A model generated the notes under the pieces. The model worked only from the letters and a program-made list of their open reading frames with translations. It was not told where the DNA came from and made no database searches. 37,500 bases of DNA from Symbiodinium natans (taxonomy: Eukaryota > Sar > Dinophyceae > Suessiales > Symbiodiniaceae), in NCBI GenBank assembly GCA_905221605.1, contig CAJNDS010001057.1:217028-254527 (forward strand), read 5' to 3'. The position numbers and the translations under genes are program-made. Of the stretch, positions 19,576 through 28,658 are shown piece by piece (position 1 is the stretch's first letter; each line of letters starts with the position of its first letter).

Positions 19576-20095
19576 TGGGGGAAGGGGGGAGAGGGGGGGG
19601 GGGGCAGGGGCGGCAATTTTGAGCTCTGGGAATTAAGTTTGGGCTCCGAAAGCCAATTTTGGGCTTGGGGAGCAAATTTTGGGCTTTGGGGGCCAATTTT
19701 GGGCTTGGGACAGCCAATTTTGGGCTTTGGACCATTTTGGGCTTTGGAAGCCAATTTTCGGCTTTGGAAGCCTTTGGGCGCCTATTTTGGCCTCTCTGAG
19801 CCAATTTTGGGCTCCGGAAGCAATTTTGGGCTTGGGGAGCAAATTTTGGCTTTGGGGGCCGCTTTGGAGCCAATTTTCGGCGTTGGGAGCCAATTTTGGC
19901 TTTGGGGGCTAATTTTGGGTTTTTTGCTTTTATTTTTGGCTTTGGGAGCGGGAGCCAATTTTGAGCTTTGGAAGCCAGTTTCGGGCTTGGGGAGCCAGTT
20001 TCGGGCTTTGGGATTTTGGGCTTTGGGAGCCGATTTGTTTAGGAGCCAATTTTGGGCTTTGGAATTTTGGGAGCCTATTTTCTATTTTGGGGAGG
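19576..20095. repeat. GAGCCAATTTTGGGCTTTGG minisatellite
   Basis: About 20-24 bp units around AGCCAATTTTGGGCTTTGG repeat with point changes over half a kilobase after a short poly-G tract. Frames on both strands (Pro-Lys-Pro-Lys-Ile-type on minus; Phe-Trp-Ala-Leu-type on plus) derive from the repeat and are not called as genes. Confidence 0.93.
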
Positions 20096-20234
20096 CTTTT
20101 CCAGCCCCTTCGAATTTGCCCGCAACCGCTTCCGGGGGAGCCATGTCAGGCCCTTAAATTGCTTCATGCTCTCCAGGCTAGATCTTTTCGGGCTCCTCCA
20201 AGCCCCTGTGCAGTCGGGTCTGTGTGAAATGCTT
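20096..20234. other. Spacer before module A copy 2
   Basis: Short non-repetitive stretch, nothing recognised. Confidence 0.5.
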
Positions 20235-20312
20235 TATAAAAATTGTATAGGGTTTGGGTCCCGATAACTTTTTGAACGAAACGTTTTGAACGAAACGTTT
20301 TTTTTTTGGAAC
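20235..20312. repeat. Module A, copy 2
   Basis: AATTGTATAGGGTTTGGG followed by two GAACGAAACGTTTT units and TTTTTTTTGGAAC, matching 19463-19575 in order and orientation. Confidence 0.85.
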
Positions 20313-20580
20313 GGGGGTCGGGGGTAAAGGGGGCGGGAGGAGACCGGGGTGGAGGGGGGGGAGGGGGGGCGCCATGCACATGTCTGCGTCCCCAACCTGC
20401 CAGTGCAAGGCCTTGGGGGTGGGGGGGAAGGGGGCAGGGAGGGGAAACTGGGAGATCTGGGGGAGATTTGGAGAGATCTGGAACGGTCCTGGGCAGGGGG
20501 AGATTTCGGAAAGATCTGTGGGCCGGAGGGGGGAGGGGGGCGGGGAGGGGGGAGGGAGGAGGGGAGGGGGGAGGGGGTTT
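20313..20580. repeat. G-rich tract with GGGGG runs
   Basis: Strongly G-rich on the plus strand with many G4-G7 runs and GGGGAGGGGG variants, a likely G-quadruplex-forming region. Gly/Arg-rich open frames here are compositional. Confidence 0.85.
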
Positions 20581-20719
20581 GAGTGAATTGAGCATTTGGC
20601 CTCTAGAGAGATGCGTTTTGGATTAATATACCTAAACTCAGCTTGTCAGCTGTTTAGCAACAATCTTGGGAAATTCAGAATGACCCCACATACAATTTTT
20701 ATTTATTTTGTCTTGAGAG

Positions 20720-21275
20720 ATGTTCCATTGTTTTTTGGTTTTGTTTGGTGTTTATTGGTTTTTATTGGTTTTCTATTGGTTTTTATTGGTTGTTTATTGG
20801 TTTTCTATTGGTTTTCTACTGTTTTTTTGTTTTGTATTGGTTTCTGTTGGTTTTCTATTGTTTTTTTCGGCTTTCTATGGCTTTTTATTGGTTTTTATTG
20901 GTTTTCTATTGGTGTTTATTGGTTTTCTATCGGTGTTTATTGGTTTTCTAGTGGTGTTTATTGGCTTTCTATTGGTTTTCTATTGGTTTTCTATTGGTTT
21001 TCTATTGGTGTTTATTGGTTTTCTATTGGTTTTTATTGGTCTTCTATTGGTTCTTATCTTTCTATTGGTTTTCTATTGGTTCTATTGGGTTTATAGGTTT
21101 CCTATTGGTTTTTTTGGTTTTCTAATGGTCTTCTATTGGTTTTTGTAGGTTTTCTATTGGTTTTTATAGGTTTTCTATTGGTTTTTATTGGTTTCCTATT
21201 GGTTTCCTAATGATTTTCAATTGGTTTTACTGGTTTTCTATTGGTTTTCTATTGGTTTCTATGGGTTTTCTATTT
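20720..21275. repeat. GGTTTTCTATTG minisatellite
   Basis: About 12-bp units GGTTTTCTATTG and GGTTTTTATTG repeated some 45 times with drift. The Phe/Ile/Gly/Trp-rich plus-strand frames, which mimic membrane proteins, are by-products. Confidence 0.94.
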
Positions 21276-21640
21276 CTTGTCAATCGATTTATATAGGGTA
21301 TGATCGTATAGATCGTAAATATTTAGGGTCAAAACAACTGCAATAACAACACGTGTGCAAAAAGAAACGTAGTAGAAAAAGGTAGTAGGGACTTTCTGCT
21401 CTTAGAAAAGAAGGAGGCTACGCGTCCAATATTTTTCGTTGTTGCTTGTGGGTATCAATCCTAAACTCTAACCCCCAAACCCTAAATTCTAGGGTTTAGT
21501 CAAGTCTAAGCATTCACTAATCCCATACCATGACAGAAGATATTGACATGTTTCGCACAAACACAGGCACACACAACCCAGACGCTGCCCTGAACACAAG
21601 GCCTTGAACCCTACACCCTGATTCTTTTGCCTAACCCGAG
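21276..21640. other. AT-rich spacer, no gene
   Basis: Contains isolated CCCTAAA-like and TTTAGGG-like units around 21460-21500 and nothing coding. Confidence 0.5.
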
Positions 21641-21910
21641 GACCCGAAACCCTAGTTAAAGGACCTTGCCCGCTTTTTATATGACCTTGTATGACCTTGC
21701 CCAAGGTCATGTAAAGAGAGGGCGCGGCCCTACAAAGAGCGGGCAAAAGCAGGGTCACGTATAGATTGGGTAAGGTCATGAACAGATTGGGCAAGGTCAT
21801 GGGTCAGCCGACGGACCTTGCCCATTGATTTTATGGCTCTTTATATGACTTTGCCTACTGTTTATATGACCTTGCGCCCTCTGTATGCATGACTTTGCAC
21901 GCAATGTCAT
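21641..21910. repeat. TATATGACCTTGCCC repeat in both orientations
   Basis: Units with GACCTTGCCC and the reverse complement GGGCAAGGTCAT are interspersed. A compact palindrome, ATGACCTTG-CC-CAAGGTCAT, lies at 21691-21710. The minus frame at 21489-21800 is largely a repeat by-product. Confidence 0.8.
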
Positions 21911-22264
21911 GAACATTGACATTAGAAAAGATGAGAGGTTTAGGGTTTAGGTTGGATAGCACTTGAGTCTTCATGTTAGGTTCGAGTAAGCGGAAGCCAA
22001 TGCCGAAGAACAGGGCGCGTTCGATCTAGAATCTTTGAGCTAGTATGTAAGAGCCCATCGACATGCAAATAAGGCTAGGATCGTCAAGACGTCAGCAGTG
22101 CAGATAGCCCACCACCATCCCACAAAGAAGATATACAGATGAGCGGAATTCTTGTTCAGAAAAAAAGAGAAACCAAATTTGAAACAATGATTCGGCCTTG
22201 TATTGGGTTTGTGGCGCGTTGCTTTTTCGGAAAAGCAATGTTTTCCTTAGCGGGGGGGAGGCGT
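21911..22264. other. No gene seen
   Basis: Unique spacer with a TTTAGGG pair near 21940 and no recognisable coding sequence. Confidence 0.5.
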
Positions 22265-22297
22265 CTCCGGCGGGGGGGCGCAGCCCCCCCTCCGGAG
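22265..22297. other. GC-rich hairpin beside telomere-like block
   Basis: CTCCGG-C-G7 pairs with C7-T-CCGGAG around a short loop, giving a stem of about 13 pairs with one mismatch. It ends 12 bp before the CCCTAAA array. Confidence 0.8.
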
Positions 22298-22308
22298 AAT
22301 CCGGTTTA

Positions 22309-22472
22309 GCCCTAAACCCTAAACCCTAAACCCTAAACCCTAAACCCTAAACCCTAAACCCTAAACCCTAAACCCTAAACCCTAAACCCTAAACCCTAAA
22401 CCCTCAACCCTAAACCCTAAACCCTAAACCCTAAACCCCGGTTTAGGGTTTAGGGTTTAGGGTTTAGGGTTT
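22309..22472. repeat. Inverted telomere-like block, CCCTAAA then TTTAGGG
   Basis: About 18 CCCTAAA units (22309-22438) are joined through CCCCGG to four TTTAGGG units (22441-22472). The junction makes a perfect foldback. The order is opposite to that expected from a simple end-to-end chromosome fusion. Confidence 0.95.
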
Positions 22473-22490
22473 TCGCTGCGAGTGCGCTTC

Positions 22491-22518
22491 GACCCCCTCC
22501 ATGAAGTGGTTGGGGGTC
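22491..22518. other. Hairpin on the other side of the telomere-like block
   Basis: GACCCCC at 22491-22497 pairs with GGGGGTC at 22512-22518 around a 14-nt loop. Confidence 0.7.
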
Positions 22519-22681
22519 GGCGCATGAGCTGCAATGCCCCCCCTCCCACCCAAAATACAAACCTTGGACGGGTTTAGGGTTGTCTACCCCCCTACCCCCC
22601 TATCAAGGGGGGATATATGGTTTGGTGGAGCAGGAACAGTCGTTTATCAGCCTTGAGAAAATCATGAGAAGACCTTTGGTT

Positions 22682-22957
22682 TCAGCAAGAGCAGCTATCT
22701 GCAGCCTCGACTCGGTTCCATTCTGCAGCCTCGTTGGCCGGCATGATATGGTGCTTCCGCATATACGCCATTATCTTTGTGGGGAAGTCGACAATTCCCA
22801 GAAACTTGGCCGGCCAAGGGATCCCGCGCTGACACAAGCGCGCTGGCTGCAGGTGCCTAGCCATCAACCCAGTCGGGCAGGTGCCAGCGCAGCAGCGCCC
22901 AGTTTCTTCTGCCAGCTCCATGACTTTGCCTGGGCGTGCAGCATTTTGTCAAGAACT
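22682..22957 (-). CDS. Exon-like minus-strand segment
   Basis: Minus-strand open frame from about 22957 to TGA at 22684-22682. The last ~45 codons (Phe-Leu-Gly-Ile-Val-Asp..., Met/His/Glu/Asn-rich) read convincingly as protein. The first part is Cys/Arg/Gly-rich. It lies downstream of the Helitron helicase in the same orientation, so it could be a captured gene fragment inside the element, a late exon, or an unrelated exon. No domain recognised. Confidence 0.3.
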
Positions 22958-22960
22958 GCA

Positions 22961-23465
22961 ACACCTATAGACTATAGAGTCAAGGCGATGGTTAAGTTTC
23001 TGGCTCCAACATCTCAGACAAGGGTCAAGATTGAATAGCCAAAATTTGCTTAAATACATCCGAAGGGCCACGAGCACGCGTAGATCTGACAAGAGAGGCA
23101 CAGCTGATGCGGGACACGAGCTATCCAAGATTTGAGCCGACGCGCAGCAGCAATATCTGCAAGCTGTTGCGATGAATACAAGCAGAAGGCTTAGGAAAAC
23201 AAGCTGAGACCTACCAAGCTGCCATCGTCTCGATCGTGGCCTAGGTATAATCGCAGAACAGCGTGCAAGAAGCTGTATTTGTTGCCACGTCCGACTCTGT
23301 GCTGTGGCAAGTGAAACCCAGCTGCTGTGAGTGTAGACGAAGACTTGTCTAGAACTTCTGTCGCACCGAACAAAACGCCTGTATGCGCGTGGCGCCGACA
23401 TCTTGCCACATAGATTCTGCACGCGTGATGCCCTAAGCAAAAGTAGAACTGCGCTGACCAGGGCC
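22961..23465. other. 3' flank of Helitron helicase
   Basis: No gene recognised. A Helitron 3' end (short hairpin then CTRR, seen on the plus strand as YYAG before a hairpin) should lie here or further left if the element is complete, but I could not pick one confidently. Confidence 0.4.
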
Positions 23466-24714
23466 TCACTTCGCTGGAGTGAAATGATGCTGTGTCAAGA
23501 TGCCAGCCAGCAGGAAGTCCTTGTAGTAGCCGACCCTGCTGATGGCAGTGTAGGCCGCAGCAGGCACCTTCGGGGCATCCAAGTAGACGACAACATGGGG
23601 CAGCTCCGCGCCTTGGAATTTGATGATAGTGGACGCGTAGCCCGGCCGGACGGGGTAGTAGACCAAGCCACCTCTTTCCGGGTCGGTCCACGGCCAGATG
23701 CTGACCACAAAGCCAGTCGTGGTGCGCACCAGGAGGCCACCCGTATTGTCGTCGTACTTCAGCACCGTCGCCTCCATGCCGTTGACGAAGTCGACATCCT
23801 TCCGCACGTTGCGGGTCAAATATACCCGCATGCCCTTGTAGACAGGCATAGTGGAGGGCTGCAGCTCTGCAGGTGGCTTCAGCTTGCCTTGCACATAGTT
23901 CTCAGGATTGGAGTCCACGTCAGCTGGCAAAGTCGCAATCGGAGGGTACTTCGGGAAGAGGGCCTTCAAGGCAGTTCCGTTGACCACAGCAGCGCCCCGC
24001 CTGGTGCACGTCAGGATGGTCGTGTTGGGCTTGGATTTGAGGAGCTTCTGGAGTCCCTTCACCGTCGGCCGGCCCGGCGGCCGCCACGCCATCTTCTTAC
24101 GGAGCTGCCGGAGCAGCTTGGCATTTGGCTTGCCGGTCCTGAGGGTTGCCAGCAGCTTGGCGTGCACCTTGTCCTTGCAGCGGTACATTTTGTGGAGGGC
24201 CACGCGGTAGCACATGGTGTTCCACAGGCGCGAATGCCACGGGCGCTTGTCCCCCATGCCGGGCATCTGGTACCGATCACCCAGCAGCGCGAGGGCCGGC
24301 GTGCGCTCTGCCGCTGCCCACAAGCGCAAGATCCTGTCGAAGTTGACCATGTCCAGCTGCGAGAGCTCGTCCACGACGATGAGGGAGTACATGCCCAACA
24401 GGGACGCCTCGCCGTGCTCCGCAGACTCATGCAGGCCGAACGCCGCATGGCAGGTGTCGATGTCGATCTTGTGGCCGTAGCGGGCCTTCATGCGACTGGC
24501 CAACTGGGCGGTCGGCAACGCCATCAAGACCCTGCCGCCCTTGGCCAGGGCACGGTCGATGCAAGAGAAGACCACGGTGGTCTTGCCGGTCCCGGGTGGT
24601 CCCAGGCACACATTGGCCTTGCTGTCCCTCGCCTCTTGTCGCAGACGGTCCGCCTCGCCGTCGTCCTCTGCGTCCTCGATGGCCAGCGCTCTGTCCACTG
24701 CAGTGTCGACGAGC
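23466..24714 (-). CDS. Helitron helicase exon (PIF1/RecD-like SF1B)
   Basis: The 5'-3' helicase half of the Helitron protein, which unwinds DNA displaced during rolling-circle replication. Residues counted from the TTG at 24731: Walker A G-P-P-G-T-G-K-T at 44-51; Walker B V-V-D-E at 119-122; motif III G-D-R-Y-Q at 151-155; the PIF1-type K-G-M-R-V...V-N-G-M pair at 299-319; motif V K-F-Q-G at 371-374; motif VI A-Y-T-A-I-S-R at 393-399. All catalytic motifs are intact and the frame is open to its stop at 23466. It is shorter than stand-alone PIF1, as expected for the Helitron-fused form. The first codons of the frame (24731-24715) are intron, not protein. Confidence 0.92.
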
Positions 24715-24780
24715 CTCGGTAAGCCAGACAAGTATATATAAGTGCACGCATGTGTGTGGACGTAAACTTACACAAGACAC
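24715..24780 (-). other. Helitron intron, 66 bp, GT-AG
   Basis: Donor GGCGAG|GTGTCT at 24780; acceptor ACCGAG|GCTCG ending at 24715. Removal joins Lys-Asn-Leu-Ala to Arg-Leu-Val-Asp with the Arg codon split after two bases. CGAGG is repeated at both junctions. Confidence 0.75.
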
Positions 24781-26944
24781 CTCGCCAGATTTTTGACGCA
24801 GACAAAGGCGCGGAGTTGCTGCCTGTTGAACTTGCTGGCGTCCACGGGGCCTGCCTTCTTCTTGGGGGTCTTCGTTTTGCTGCGGCACTTCTCCTGGGTT
24901 TGCTGATCCTTCCGGGCATCCAGAGAGCCATCAAGGTATTCCTGGAGCAAGCCGCGGTGCGCACGGATCATGGCCAGGATGGTGTCCACGTGGTCCTTGG
25001 TGTGTGCCTCCATCTTCAACTCCGAGCGGCCGGCCACATGGCTTGCGCTACTGGGTGCTCGCAGAGGATGGCCATGGCGAAGTACTTGTGTGCCTCCGGG
25101 AGCCGTTGGGCGACGTGATCTGGCACGTAGAAATCAGTGGCTGTCTCGAAGGGAACATGAAGCATGAGCCACTGGCCAAAGTAGCGGTCGTTGAACTTGG
25201 AAACCGTCTCGGCGGCCACGACTTTCTCGCCTTGCATCACGTAGTTCGCGGCAAAGTCCTCCAGGGTGGCGCCGCTGCCAGACTGCACGTGTTTCTTCCT
25301 GAGCCAGTGACAGATCTTGCCCTCGTCCGTGGTCTTGCGCAAGTAATCGAGCAAGCTGATGCGGCCGCGAGCCCATTCCGCCTGCTCGTACAGCTCCACC
25401 TCGCGGAGCTTGGGCTCCTGGTCTGGGTAAGGCGCCACCACGTCGCGCTTGCCGCCGCTCTGCGTGGAGAGGTGCCACTGGCGGAACTTGGCGCCGAAGA
25501 GCTGCAGCACCATCTCGGGCTCCAGCGGCCGGTAGCGCATGAGGACGGTCGCGGCGATGCTCATGGCGTCGGCGTCATCGTTGAGCCACTCCTCGCTGGC
25601 CGCGTCCGAGAACTTGCTGACGTATTTGGTGACATAGGCGCGGAGCAGGCCGTCGTCGTCGCACATCTGGAAGTCTTGGTGGCAGCGGAGCACCTCCATG
25701 AGATCAACGAGGTAGGGGCGCAGGCCTTCCGCATGGTCGTCCTCCGTGTGTTGCAGGAGCCACGTGCCCGCGTCACGATCGAAGCAAGTCGGTTCTTCGT
25801 GGACAGGCCAGCCGCTCTTCTTGTCCCGGTCGTACTGGCTGCCTTCGACATAGCCACGAAGGTCCGCGTCTTCGGGCAAAGTGGCAGACACGGTCTCGGC
25901 CAAATCTAGCTGCTCCACGTCTTCAGGCTTCACGAAGATGACGACGTGCACGTGGACTCGGCCCGAGCCGTGGTAGTCCTGCGTGGCTGCCTTGCGAGTG
26001 CCATCCTGATATTCCAGGCGCATGAAGAAGTGCAGGCGGCGGGCCTGGCCCTGCCCATCAACAACGCGGAAGATGTTGCTCTTCCACGCTTTGCGCCCGT
26101 GTCCCCCCGTCTGCCCCAGCAGCAAGCCTTTCACGGCCTGGACCATGACGTGCACCATGTGCAGCGTCTCCGCCGCCGGCAGGAAGAGGCGCTCCTTGAG
26201 CATCTTCTGCATCTCATCGCGGACCCACTCGTGGTAGGGGAAGCTCCATTCGTAGGGGGCAATGGTGAAGAAGACGCGAGGGTAGCCGACCTGCCGCACC
26301 ATGTCCAGCAAGGCGTAGTGCACTCCACGCCAATAGTGAGGGCTGAAGGCCTCGCCCTTGAGCATGAGGCGCATGGGCGTCGGCAGCTGCAGATTCTTCT
26401 TGGAACCGATGCTGCTCCAGAGGTTGAGGTCATAAACAAACTGGAGAAGCTCGAAGTTCGCAGCGTAGCCCAGCAGACGACCCAACGCCAAGGCAGCAAA
26501 GAGACGTTTCATGCTGTGGCGTGTGGCGTCATTTGCTTCTGCGTCCTCCGCATCTGCCACCTGGCTCTCCTCTTCGCTGTCGTCGTTGCCCTCAACCTCC
26601 TCATCGCTGTCTGCAGCAGGAAAGGCTGCACGCCCAGCGGGCCGACCGGCATTCAGCACGTCCTCCAAGGTGGCTGCCCGCTCCTGCCGAATCACCCGCC
26701 TGGGATCCGTGGCACGCTCGTGAGTGAAGGTGCGCTTCACATCCCAGAACAAACCAGGCCAGAGGGCGCACTCCACGCCGACACGTTCAATGAATTGCAG
26801 CCGGCGACGGCGAGTGAGCTCGTCGGCGCCGGGGTGTTCTTCCAGAAACTCCGCATGCTCGGCCACAAAGGTCGCATAGGGTGTGTCATCCGAGGCCATC
26901 AAGAAGTCGTAAGCTGCGCGGGCCTTCGTCCGCATGTTCACGTC
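24781..26944 (-). CDS. Helitron Rep (HUH, two-tyrosine) exon, frameshifted near its 3' end
   Basis: Rep nicks and rejoins single DNA strands during rolling-circle transposition. Numbering from the GTG codon at 26941, an acidic linker lies at 112-138. Motif 1-like F-F-T-I-A-P-Y-E-W is at 224-232. The metal-binding H-V-H (HUH motif) is at 330-332 (codons 25954-25946). The catalytic Y-V-T-K-Y-V-S-K has Tyr436 (25636-25634) and Tyr440 (25624-25622). The frame stops at TGA 25018-25016. The next frame, from about 25037 down to 24781, continues plausibly (Lys/Glu/His/Asp-rich, ending in Val-Lys-Asn-Leu-Ala) and leads straight into the helicase. The overlap leaves no room for an intron, so a 1-bp loss between about 25016 and 25040 is most likely, real or an assembly error. 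Active-site residues are all present. Confidence 0.85.
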
Positions 26945-27029
26945 CTGGCTATGTCAGCGAGCAAATGCGTTGCTGAAAATATCGACTTGTAAGTAGTACT
27001 TTAGGAAACCTGTGTAGTCTACGCCTGGC
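26945..27029 (-). other. Helitron intron, 85 bp, GC-AG
   Basis: Donor CTGCAG|GCCAGG at 27029; acceptor AGCCAG|GAC ending at 26945. Removal joins Lys-His-Leu-Gln to Asp-Val-Asn-Met in phase 0. CAG|G stands at both ends. GC donors and AG|G acceptors are known features of dinoflagellate introns. Confidence 0.65.
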
Positions 27030-27680
27030 CTGCAGGTGCTTGATGCGCTTCTTCACTGTAGTCGTTTGCCAGCGGACATCGATCTCCAAGGGCGACAATG
27101 CCTGCGCAGCCTCTGCAGACAGCTCCCGCAGAACCTCTGGCACATCAGCCAGCGTCACCACCGGCTGCACGCGCGCAGCTTTGCATCTGGAGCACTTGCC
27201 TGAAGGATTGGTGGGTGGCTGGGGCTTGTTGAGCGTGCTCTCGGTGAGGTCGCGAGGCGCGAGGAGGCCGCAGTTCTCGCACATGCTCCAGGAGTCGAAA
27301 AGGCACCAACGCTCGAAGTCCTCGGCCAGCCGGCGGCGCTTCGCCGGGGGCAACCCAGTGGTATTCTCGACGGCCTCGCCAGCTGGCGTTCTCTTTGAAG
27401 GCTGGCCCATACGGCGCCGTGCCCGAGCCCTGTCTGCCAGAACCTGCTCTCGATATTTCTTCTTTGTCGCAGCCGACGCCGGGGCTGCAGCTGTCTGCCG
27501 CGATGCCAGGGCACCTCTCCACAAGACGGGCAGCGGGCGTCGGCCGCCCCGCCCAGCCGCGCGCTTGGGCGCCGGACCCTGCAGCTGCGCTTGAAAATAT
27601 TCCACCGCGTCGGGCGGCAGGCGCTCTTCCAAAGCACGGGCGCGGGCAGCCACTGACAAGCGCCGGAGCTTGCCCAGCAC
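27030..27680 (-). CDS. Helitron gene, N-terminal exon with C-x2-C...C-x2-C zinc finger
   Basis: Begins with the second copy of the helical module (L-R-R-L...L-E-E-R-L-P-P-D-A-V-E-Y-F-Q-A), then a basic Ala/Arg/Lys linker, then C-E-N-C and C-S-R-C (about 27281-27183). After these comes V-P-E-V-L-R-x-L-S...A-Q-A-L-S-P-L-E-I-D-V. The Cys pairs followed by a Leu-rich 'L-S-x-x-E' stretch match the zinc-finger region that precedes Rep in many Helitron proteins. In an overlapping frame at 27532-27521, A-R-C-P-S-C mirrors the A/R-C-L-F-C of the previous exon, hinting at a pair of compensating frameshifts in the linker. Ends at donor CTGCAG|GCC. Confidence 0.65.
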
Positions 27681-27749
27681 CTGTGTGTGCATATGCGCTC
27701 ATGTTCTGCTCTATGCTACAAATATTGCGCAGAACAGAACGAAAGAGAC
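27681..27749 (-). other. Helitron intron, 69 bp, GT-AG
   Basis: Donor AAA|GTCTCT at 27749; acceptor ACACAG|GTG ending at 27681. Removal joins Pro-Asp-Lys to Val-Leu-Gly-Lys in phase 0 and aligns the second helical module with the first. Confidence 0.6.
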
Positions 27750-28306
27750 TTTGTCGGGTGGCCCCGCCTCTCGCTTGCCAGCTTCCTCCGCGCACAATGG
27801 CCACAGATCTTCAGGTCGACAGAATAGGCAGCGTGCGCTGCGACCCATCACCTGAGCTGGGCCTCCGCGTGCTGCAAGAGCAAAGGTGCAGCGCTCGCCG
27901 TTCATGCCCACGCACACCCATGGCTTGGCCAGCTCTGCCTCGAAGTAGCCACGGAAGTCCTCCGGCACCCGCTCCAAGGCAAGGCGTTGGTACTCGGGCG
28001 TCAAGGCCAACAGCAAGCGCTTGATGTGTCCACGCGACCGTGGCTGAGCACAGGCCGCGGCCAAACGATCTGGATTACCACAGAAGACCTCAGGCAGCAA
28101 CGCAGCTTGGTTAAAAATGCATGCCTCTTTTGCAACTTCTTGCTTGCGCAGACAGTTCTACAGCAGTTCATCTCTGCCATCAAGGCGCGCATGCAGGAAA
28201 TGCACCTCGCTGCGCTGCACGGCCTGGGCTTTGCGCCGAGAAGCAACAAGGAGAAGCCGCTGTGCCAGGACACACGGAGGGCATGGCTCTGAAAAGTGGA
28301 AAACTC
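27750..28306 (-). CDS. Helitron gene, exon with zinc-binding motif and in-frame TAG
   Basis: One frame runs from a possible acceptor CTCAG|GAG near 28307 to the donor at 27749. It has an Ala/Arg/Leu-rich helical first part, then TAG at 28160-28158, then a segment with R-x-L-L-L-A-L-T...V-P-E-D-F-R-G-Y-F-E-A-E-L, followed by W-V-C-x7-C and R-C-L-F-C, a likely zinc-binding site. The helical unit recurs in the next exon, so this is an internally duplicated module. The TAG suggests inactivation, unless an unrecognised intron removes it. In the intact family this region probably contributes to DNA binding. Confidence 0.5.
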
Positions 28307-28514
28307 CTGAGATCGACGAAGTATGCACAAGAACTCGAGCCAGGGCAGAGCGAGAACACAAATCAAACCTGTTCCTCCAATCAGCAGGCTAGACTGCAGC
28401 GCAGGGCGTGACAAGGCACGGGCACACAGTCGCTTTTTTGCGTCTGATCGGGAGCACGTTGAGGTGTGTGGTGCTGTACAGTGGGCTGCGCCTGTGCTGG
28501 TCTTGTGCGAGCAC

Positions 28515-28658
28515 GCAGCCATCCTCATCGGGCCAGCTGCGGAGAAACGCTTTCAGGGGCAGCTTGTAAAACGGTACACCTGGAGGGTATTTGCCCTTCG
28601 CCTTGCCATCCTTGGCGATGTGCTTGCCTGTCGATTTCCGTGGGACCCACTTGCCCAT
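28515..28658 (-). CDS. Helitron gene, likely first exon
   Basis: ATG at 28658 followed by about 47 codons of basic sequence (Met-Gly-Lys-Trp..., many Lys/Gly/Pro, then a Phe/Leu/Trp-rich helix and Asp-Glu-Asp). Coding character drops after about 28515, where GTGCTC or nearby GCTGCG could be a donor. The N-terminal basic stretch could bind DNA or target the nucleus. It lies just upstream of the next Helitron segment in the same orientation. The exon end is approximate. Confidence 0.45.

Larger units (their letters stand above)
23466..28658 (-). mobile_element. Helitron coding core (RepHel), probably inactivated
   Basis: One minus-strand gene holds, in order, zinc-binding N-terminal segments, an HUH Rep nuclease with two tyrosines and a PIF1-like helicase. 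That domain order is diagnostic of Helitron rolling-circle DNA transposons. The parts are joined across three short introns that restore continuous protein sequence. Damage consists of a likely 1-bp loss near 25016-25040 and an in-frame TAG at 28160-28158. Element termini are not identified, so the true borders extend beyond these coordinates. Coding DNA is GC-rich, unlike the AT-rich island at 5.1-6.5 kb. Confidence 0.85.

Noticed and set aside
19446-19893. Pro-Lys-Pro-Lys-Ile-Gly repeat protein on the minus strand
   Set aside because: Translation of the 20-24 bp minisatellite with no non-repetitive coding part.
20596-21148. Phe/Ile/Gly/Trp-rich plus frames as multi-pass membrane proteins
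   Set aside because: Product of the GGTTTTCTATTG minisatellite; the hydrophobicity is compositional.
23403-25909. Plus-strand frames of 300-440 codons opposite the Helitron gene
   Set aside because: Antisense shadows of GC-rich coding sequence with no recognisable domain, while the minus strand carries complete Rep and helicase motifs.
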